Assembly (NCBI RefSeq): GCF_014643635.1 | Contig: NZ_BMJV01000002.1 | Location: 62,001 to 126,000 of the forward strand | From: Salipiger pallidus | Lineage (GTDB): Bacteria; Pseudomonadota; Alphaproteobacteria; Rhodobacterales; Rhodobacteraceae | DNA length: 64,000 nt | Direction of reading: 5' to 3' | Shown here: positions 60,104 to 64,000 of the stretch, piece after piece | Numbering within the stretch: the first letter of the stretch is position 1 | Layout: every line of letters starts with the position of its first letter | The notes under the pieces: generated by a model | Databases searched by the model: none | Seen by the model: only the letters and a program-made list of their open reading frames with translations | What the model was told of the DNA's origin: nothing | Position numbers and translations under genes: made by a program

Positions 60104-60463
60104 TCAGCTGCCCCGGTAGGTGGAATAGCCGTAGGCCGACAGCAGCAACGGCACGTGGTAATGCGCCTCGGGGTCGGCCATGCCGAAGCGCAGCGGGATC
60201 TGGTCCAGGAACAGCGGATCGTCCCCCGATTGCCCTGTATCGCGCAGGTAATCCCCGGCGAAGAACACCAGCTCATAGGTGCCGGTGGCGAAACCGGCGG
60301 TGGGCAGGATCGGGCTGTCGGTGCGGCCATCGTCGTTGGTGACGGTCTCGGCGATCTTCTCGCGCGTGTCGCCGTCGATGGCATAGAGCGCGATCTTCAC
60401 CCCTTTGGCGGGCACCCCCTTGGCGGTGTCGAGCACATGGGTGGTCAGGTAGCCTTCGGCCAT
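60104..60463 (-). CDS. uraH: 5-hydroxyisourate hydrolase
   Basis: A 119-aa transthyretin-like enzyme (HIUase) that hydrolyses 5-hydroxyisourate to OHCU, the second step of urate breakdown. The signature [14 protein letters not shown], the active-site His in HVLD, Arg in DGRTDSP, His in [11 protein letters not shown] and the C-terminal YRGS are all present. AAGGAG precedes the ATG at 60463. It is divergent from the PuuE-UraD gene (125 bases) and heads an operon with a two-component system, a combination I do not know from elsewhere. Confidence 0.95.
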   Translation of the reverse strand: MAEGYLTTHVLDTAKGVPAKGVKIALYAIDGDTREKIAETVTNDDGRTDSPILPTAGFATGTYELVFFAGDYLRDTGQSGDDPLFLDQIPLRFGMADPEAHYHVPLLLSAYGYSTYRGS

Positions 60464-60587
60464 TTCTCTTGCTCCTTTTCGCGGCAGTGCTGATAAAAGC
60501 GCCGATCTTGAAGTGCTTTGCGGTTCCACCCCGACTAGAGCGCGATTATCCGAATAAGACAACGACCCCAAGAGGCAGGAGCGGACA

Positions 60588-62000
60588 ATGCATCGTTATC
60601 CCCGCAACATGATCGGCCACGGCCCGAACCGTCCGGACGCAGGCTGGCCGGGCGGCGCGAAGATCGCGGTGCAGTTCGTGCTGAACTACGAAGAGGGCGG
60701 CGAGAACAACGTCCTGCACGGGGATGCCGCCTCCGAGGCGTTCCTGTCGGACATTCCCGGCGCGGCGCAATGGCCCGGTCAGCGCCACTGGAACATGGAA
60801 TCGATCTATGAATACGGCGCGCGGGCCGGGTTCTGGCGGCTGCATCGCCTGTTCACCGGGCGCGGCATTCCTCTGACCATCTACGGCGTCGCCACCGCGC
60901 TGGCCCGCAACCCCGAGCAGGTGGAGGCGATGAAGGAAGCCGGCTGGGAGATCGCCAGCCACGGTTACAAGTGGGTCGAACACAAGGACATGCCCGAGGC
61001 GGACGAACGGCAGGCCATCGCTGACGCCATCGCCCTGCACACCGAGGTCGTGGGCCAGGCCCCTCGCGGCTGGTACACCGGGCGCTGTTCCGAGAACACC
61101 GTGCGGCTGGTCGCGGAGACCGGCCAGTTCGACTACATCTCGGACACCTATGACGACGATCTGCCCTACTGGCTCGAGCACGGGGGCAAGGATCACCTCA
61201 TCATCCCCTACACGCTCGAGGCCAACGACATGCGCTTCTCGGTCAGCCCCGGCTGGATCGAGGGCGAGCAGTTCTTCACCTACCTGAAAGACACGTTCGA
61301 TATCCTCTATGCCGAAGGGCAGCAGGGGAAGGCGGCAATGATGTCGATCGGTCTGCACAACCGCCTGATTGGGCGGCCGGGTAAGATTGCCGGGCTGATG
61401 CGGTTCCTCGATTATATCGCAGGGTTTGACGGCGTGTGGTGCCCCCGCCGCATCGAGATCGCGCAGCACTGGGCCGCCGCCCATCCCCCGGTCCGCAAGG
61501 ACCGCCCGAGCCTGATGGACAAGGACGCCTTCATAGATCGGTTCAGGGACGTGGTGGAGCATTCCCCGTGGGTGCCCGAACGCGCTTGGGCGCTGGAGCT
61601 AGGGGCGGCCCACGACACCCCCGCGGGGCTGGCCAACGCCTTTGCCCGCATCCTGCGCCGCGCCTCGCGCGAGGAGCGGATGGCCGTGCTGCGCGCCCAC
61701 CCGGACCTCGCGGGAAAACTTGCGGCGGCGAAGCAGCTGACCCCGGGCAGCAGCGACGAACAGGCGAGTGCGGGGCTCGACGCGCTTACCGATGAGGAGA
61801 GAGACCGCTTTACGCAGCTCAACACTGCCTATATGGACAAGCACGAATTCCCCTTCATCATTGCCGTGCGCGATCACGACAAGGCCGGAATCCTCGCGGC
61901 GTTCGAACGCCGGATCGAGAACGACACCGAAACCGAGTTTCTCGAAGCCTGTCGTCAGGTCGAACGGATCGCACGTCTGCGGCTGGAGACCATGCTTTGA
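60588..62000 (+). CDS. allantoinase (PuuE) fused to OHCU decarboxylase (UraD)
   Basis: A 470-residue bifunctional enzyme. Residues 1-310 are the polysaccharide deacetylase-like allantoinase PuuE ([28 protein letters not shown] and [15 protein letters not shown]), which opens allantoin to allantoate without metal. Residues from about 315 on are the OHCU decarboxylase UraD ([16 protein letters not shown] with the catalytic His, [25 protein letters not shown]), converting OHCU to S-allantoin. Fusion makes two consecutive steps after uraH. AGGAG lies about eight bases before the ATG. Its stop overlaps the next gene's TTG start (TTGA). Confidence 0.95.
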   Translation: MHRYPRNMIGHGPNRPDAGWPGGAKIAVQFVLNYEEGGENNVLHGDAASEAFLSDIPGAAQWPGQRHWNMESIYEYGARAGFWRLHRLFTGRGIPLTIYGVATALARNPEQVEAMKEAGWEIASHGYKWVEHKDMPEADERQAIADAIALHTEVVGQAPRGWYTGRCSENTVRLVAETGQFDYISDTYDDDLPYWLEHGGKDHLIIPYTLEANDMRFSVSPGWIEGEQFFTYLKDTFDILYAEGQQGKAAMMSIGLHNRLIGRPGKIAGLMRFLDYIAGFDGVWCPRRIEIAQHWAAAHPPVRKDRPSLMDKDAFIDRFRDVVEHSPWVPERAWALELGAAHDTPAGLANAFARILRRASREERMAVLRAHPDLAGKLAAAKQLTPGSSDEQASAGLDALTDEERDRFTQLNTAYMDKHEFPFIIAVRDHDKAGILAAFERRIENDTETEFLEACRQVERIARLRLETML

Positions 62001-62842
62001 AACACGACCCAATCGTCACCTATGCCTTCCCTCCCGGCGGCCTGCCCGGCCAGTCCGGCAACCCCGAAGGCTCTGCGATTTTCAGCGATGCCTACGCGGT
62101 GATCCCGTCCAACGTGATGCGCGACATCGTCACCTCGTTCCTGCCCGGCTGGGTGGGAACGCGGGCCTGGATTCTCGCGCGGCCCCTGTCGGGCTTTGCC
62201 GAAACCTTCGCGCAATACGCGGTGGAACTGGCGCCCGGCGGCGGCAGCAACGAACCCGAACCGGACCATGATGCGCAGGCGGTGATCTTCGTCGCCCATG
62301 GCGAGGCGAAGCTGACACTCGGGCGCGACACCTATGATCTGCGGGCGGGCAGCTATGCCTATCTTCCGGCAAGCTCGGTCTGGACGCTGTGGAACCACGG
62401 TGACGTGCCCTGCGGCTTCCATTGGGTGCGCAAGCGCTGGACACCGGCGCCGGGCATCAAGCCGCCAGAGGCCATCGTCACCCACGAAACCGACGTGACC
62501 CGTGTTGCCATGCCCGATTGCGACGGTGTCTGGGCCACGCAGCGCTTTGCCGACCCGCTCGACATCCGGCACGACATGCACGTGAACATCGTGAACATCG
62601 AAAGCGCCGGGCGCATTCCCTTCGCGGAAACCCACGTGATGGAACACGGCCTTTACGTGCTGTCGGGCTCTGCGCGCTATCTGCTCAACAAGGACTGGGT
62701 CAACGTTGGCCCCGGCGATTTCATGTGGCTGCGCGCCTTCTGCCCGCAGGCCTGCATCGCCACGGGGGACGAAACCTTCCGCTACCTGCTTTACAAGGAC
62801 GTGAACCGCCATCCGCTCCTGACCCTCGGCGGCGGCGCATGA
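61997..62842 (+). CDS. allE: (S)-ureidoglycine aminohydrolase-like bicupin
   Basis: A 281-aa two-cupin protein of the UGlyAH/AllE family that deaminates S-ureidoglycine to S-ureidoglycolate. The start is TTG inside TTGA (61997), with GGAGA about eight bases upstream, and no in-frame Met for 25 codons supports it. Cupin 1 includes IFVAHGEAKLTLG; cupin 2 has HDMHVNIVNIESAGRIPFAETHVMEHGLYVLSG with the His/Glu metal ligands. It overlaps the ureidoglycolate lyase by four bases. It fits a bacterial ureide pathway after allantoinase and an allantoate amidohydrolase that is not in this window. Confidence 0.9.
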   Translation: MKHDPIVTYAFPPGGLPGQSGNPEGSAIFSDAYAVIPSNVMRDIVTSFLPGWVGTRAWILARPLSGFAETFAQYAVELAPGGGSNEPEPDHDAQAVIFVAHGEAKLTLGRDTYDLRAGSYAYLPASSVWTLWNHGDVPCGFHWVRKRWTPAPGIKPPEAIVTHETDVTRVAMPDCDGVWATQRFADPLDIRHDMHVNIVNIESAGRIPFAETHVMEHGLYVLSGSARYLLNKDWVNVGPGDFMWLRAFCPQACIATGDETFRYLLYKDVNRHPLLTLGGGA

Positions 62843-63324
62843 GCGCTGCCGTCCATGCCGCCCCTCTGACCGCCGCAGGCTTCGCGCCCTATGGCAACGT
62901 GCTCGAGCTGGCCGGGGAGGCGGACAAGATCATCAATCAGGGCCTTTGCGGGCGGTTCCACGACCGTGCGGCGCTGGATTTCGGCCCCGAGGGGCGGGCG
63001 GGCATCAGCCTGTTCGATGCAGAGCCGAGGGCGCTGCCCTACCGGCTTGAACTGGTCGAACGCCACCCCGAGGGGAGCCAGGCCTTCATACCCATGCACC
63101 GGAACCCGTGGCTGGTGATCGTCGCGGGCGCTGGTGACGTGCCAGGCGAGATCCGCGCCTTCCTTGCCGGGCCGGGGCAGGGGATCAACTTCCATCGCGG
63201 CACGTGGCATGGGGTGCTGACGCCCCTGCATGCGCCGGGGATGTTCGCGGTGGTGGACCGTATCGGCGACACGCCGAACTTGGAGGAATACTGGCTGCCC
63301 GAGCCGGTGACCGTCACCGCCTGA
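62839..63324 (+). CDS. allA: ureidoglycolate lyase
   Basis: A 161-residue cupin-like lyase splitting ureidoglycolate into glyoxylate and urea. It starts MSAAVHAAPLTAAGFAPYGNVLE and holds MERHPEGSQAFIPM-like VERHPEGSQAFIPMHRNP, with the catalytic GQGINFHRGTWHGVLTPL motif and VVDRIG near the end. It overlaps the upstream gene by four bases. A hairpin with T tail follows 14 bases after the stop. The glyoxylate product could feed the D-hydroxyacid dehydrogenase, though that gene lies far away. Confidence 0.94.
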   Translation: MSAAVHAAPLTAAGFAPYGNVLELAGEADKIINQGLCGRFHDRAALDFGPEGRAGISLFDAEPRALPYRLELVERHPEGSQAFIPMHRNPWLVIVAGAGDVPGEIRAFLAGPGQGINFHRGTWHGVLTPLHAPGMFAVVDRIGDTPNLEEYWLPEPVTVTA

Positions 63325-63337
63325 AGGAAGACAGTGC

Positions 63338-63361
63338 ATCCGCCGCCCGAGCGCGGATTTT
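63338..63361 (+). terminator. terminator after the ureide operon
   Basis: ATCCGC (63338-63343) and GCGGAT (63353-63358), 9-base loop, followed by TTTT, lies 14 bases past the ureidoglycolate lyase stop. Short stem, so moderate support. Confidence 0.5.
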
Positions 63362-63495
63362 GCAACCACGACCTGAAGGCTGGTCTTGCAAAAATGCGGC
63401 ACGCGCCGGGCGCTCAGGTCCCAACGCGTGCCTTCGGAAGACGGACGACGGGTCAGAGCCGCCGCCTCCCGGTCCCTGTCGGACCTCGGTATGTC

Positions 63496-64000
63496 TCAGT
63501 CGCGGCGCCAGAAGGTTCCGCCGTTGCCGCGATGGCCCCAGCCCTGACCGAAGGTGCCGTCCCCGCGGTTGCCCCGGCCAAAGTTCCCCTGACCAAAATT
63601 CCCACGGCCATCCTGCCAGCGCGGGTCAAAATTGCGGCCCCAGCCCGGGTGGCGGCGGTTGCCGATCCGGAACCCCTCGCTTTGCAGGCAGCGCAGGCTG
63701 AGAGCCTTCTCCTCATATTTGCCGTTGCGGATCTTGAATTCGCAGCGGTCGGGAAGCCGCGCACCGCGCCAGTTGACCTGCTTGAGGCACCGGTTCGATA
63801 CCGCGAAGCGTTCTCGTCCGCCGCGCAGCTCGACCACGCAGTGACGGGGCAGCACAAGGCTCAGTTCCCGGCGCTTGTCGTAATCCCGGCGCGGATCGAC
63901 GACACGGGGCACGCTGTCCACCCGCCGTACGCCAGCCAGCCCGCCGTCGTGATCCCGGAGCTTCTGGCCGATGATGGCGGCGGCGACGCTGGTGCCGAGC
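63496..64000 (-). CDS. cysteine-containing hypothetical protein with Gly/Asn/Phe-rich tail (N-terminus off right edge)
   Basis: The frame is open to the right edge, so the first part is missing; 167 codons are visible. The portion nearest the edge reads SVAAAIIGQKLRDHDGGLAG, a likely transition from a membrane or signal region. The middle has a Cys-rich domain (PRHCVVELRGG, SNRCLKQVNW, LPDRCEFKI, LSLRCLQSEG), four Cys that may form two disulfides, and the end is a low-complexity tail with repeats of GNFGRG / GQGNFG type. Stop at 63496. I do not recognise the family. A GTG codon at 63921 could mimic a start but is internal. Confidence 0.7.
   Translation of the reverse strand, partial: LGTSVAAAIIGQKLRDHDGGLAGVRRVDSVPRVVDPRRDYDKRRELSLVLPRHCVVELRGGRERFAVSNRCLKQVNWRGARLPDRCEFKIRNGKYEEKALSLRCLQSEGFRIGNRRHPGWGRNFDPRWQDGRGNFGQGNFGRGNRGDGTFGQGWGHRGNGGTFWRRD

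Noticed and set aside
1-64000. tRNA, rRNA, tmRNA, prophage, insertion sequences or integrases
   Set aside because: No T-loop-like, rRNA-like or transposase/integrase sequence was recognised on either strand by eye; a tool-based search could still find a divergent one.

Overview
This 64 kb window is high-GC core chromosome from an alphaproteobacterium of the family Rhodobacteraceae (Roseobacter group or a close relative). The evidence is a chvI-like regulator divergent from pckA, the YbjN-proC-CsaA neighbourhood, Rhodobacteraceae-restricted hypothetical families, a Fur-family regulator divergent from sitABCD, and a GC-rich intergenic element ending in a TATTT...AAAG core of a kind I associate with this family. 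I see no rRNA, tRNA, IS element, prophage or CRISPR array. Genes are dense and often overlap by 1-8 bases, in short operons.

Layout, left end to 20 kb. The window opens with the start of a ChvI-type response regulator (minus), pckA, a DUF3859-like exported protein and a cluster of DnaA-box-like 9-mers. Then come a YbjN protein, an exported tannase/feruloyl esterase, proC, a CsaA-like tRNA-binding protein and a D-2-hydroxyacid dehydrogenase. On the minus strand follow dtd and a PfkB sugar kinase. From 9.0 to 17.2 kb lies a large cluster for membrane or envelope stress: a zinc-ribbon membrane protein, an SPFH/GYF_2 protein, a globin, a DUF2927 lipoprotein, a TelA-family protein, two divergent XpaC-like paralogues and two tiny membrane proteins (29 and 66 aa). 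RNA modification genes follow (an RluB-type enzyme with a long low-complexity tail, tadA, an RluE-type enzyme).

Middle, 20 to 36 kb. A DMT transporter, xth, a cardiolipin synthase, an EEP-family protein, a thioredoxin-TPR protein, a Lon-N domain protein, Trm112, a threonine/serine dehydratase, a DUF1643 protein and an N-anchored RTX protein precede an 18.7-copy TCAGTC tandem repeat. Then come rpsO, a DUF3280 gene and a DUF6525-like gene that share a striking 21-bp palindrome, pnp with a structured leader, an unknown 269-aa protein, a strong candidate small RNA of about 73 nt, and a catalase.

Right part, 36 to 64 kb. A nucleoside salvage operon (deoC, BMP-type binding protein, ABC ATPase, two permeases, cytosine deaminase-like enzyme) carries a perfect 14-bp operator-like palindrome. 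It is followed by a glycosyltransferase-like gene, a monooxygenase-fold protein, an aromatic/aspartate aminotransferase with a sulfurtransferase, arginase, and sitABCD with a divergent Fur/Mur-family regulator and duplicated binding-site-like repeats. Next are a polytopic membrane protein, a periplasmic glucan protein (OpgD/OpgG), cspA with a TTG-coupled small gene, small unknown genes, smpB, and a ureide (uric acid/allantoin) catabolism locus. That locus holds uraH in an operon with a two-component system, divergent from a PuuE-UraD fusion, a ureidoglycine aminohydrolase and a ureidoglycolate lyase. The window ends inside a secreted or anchored cysteine-containing protein.

The items that seem most worth following up are the TelA/XpaC/SPFH/zinc-ribbon cluster with its unannotated microproteins, the candidate anti-Shine-Dalgarno small RNA upstream of the catalase, the repeated intergenic element, the 21-bp palindrome upstream of two unknown genes, and the hexanucleotide array upstream of rpsO.
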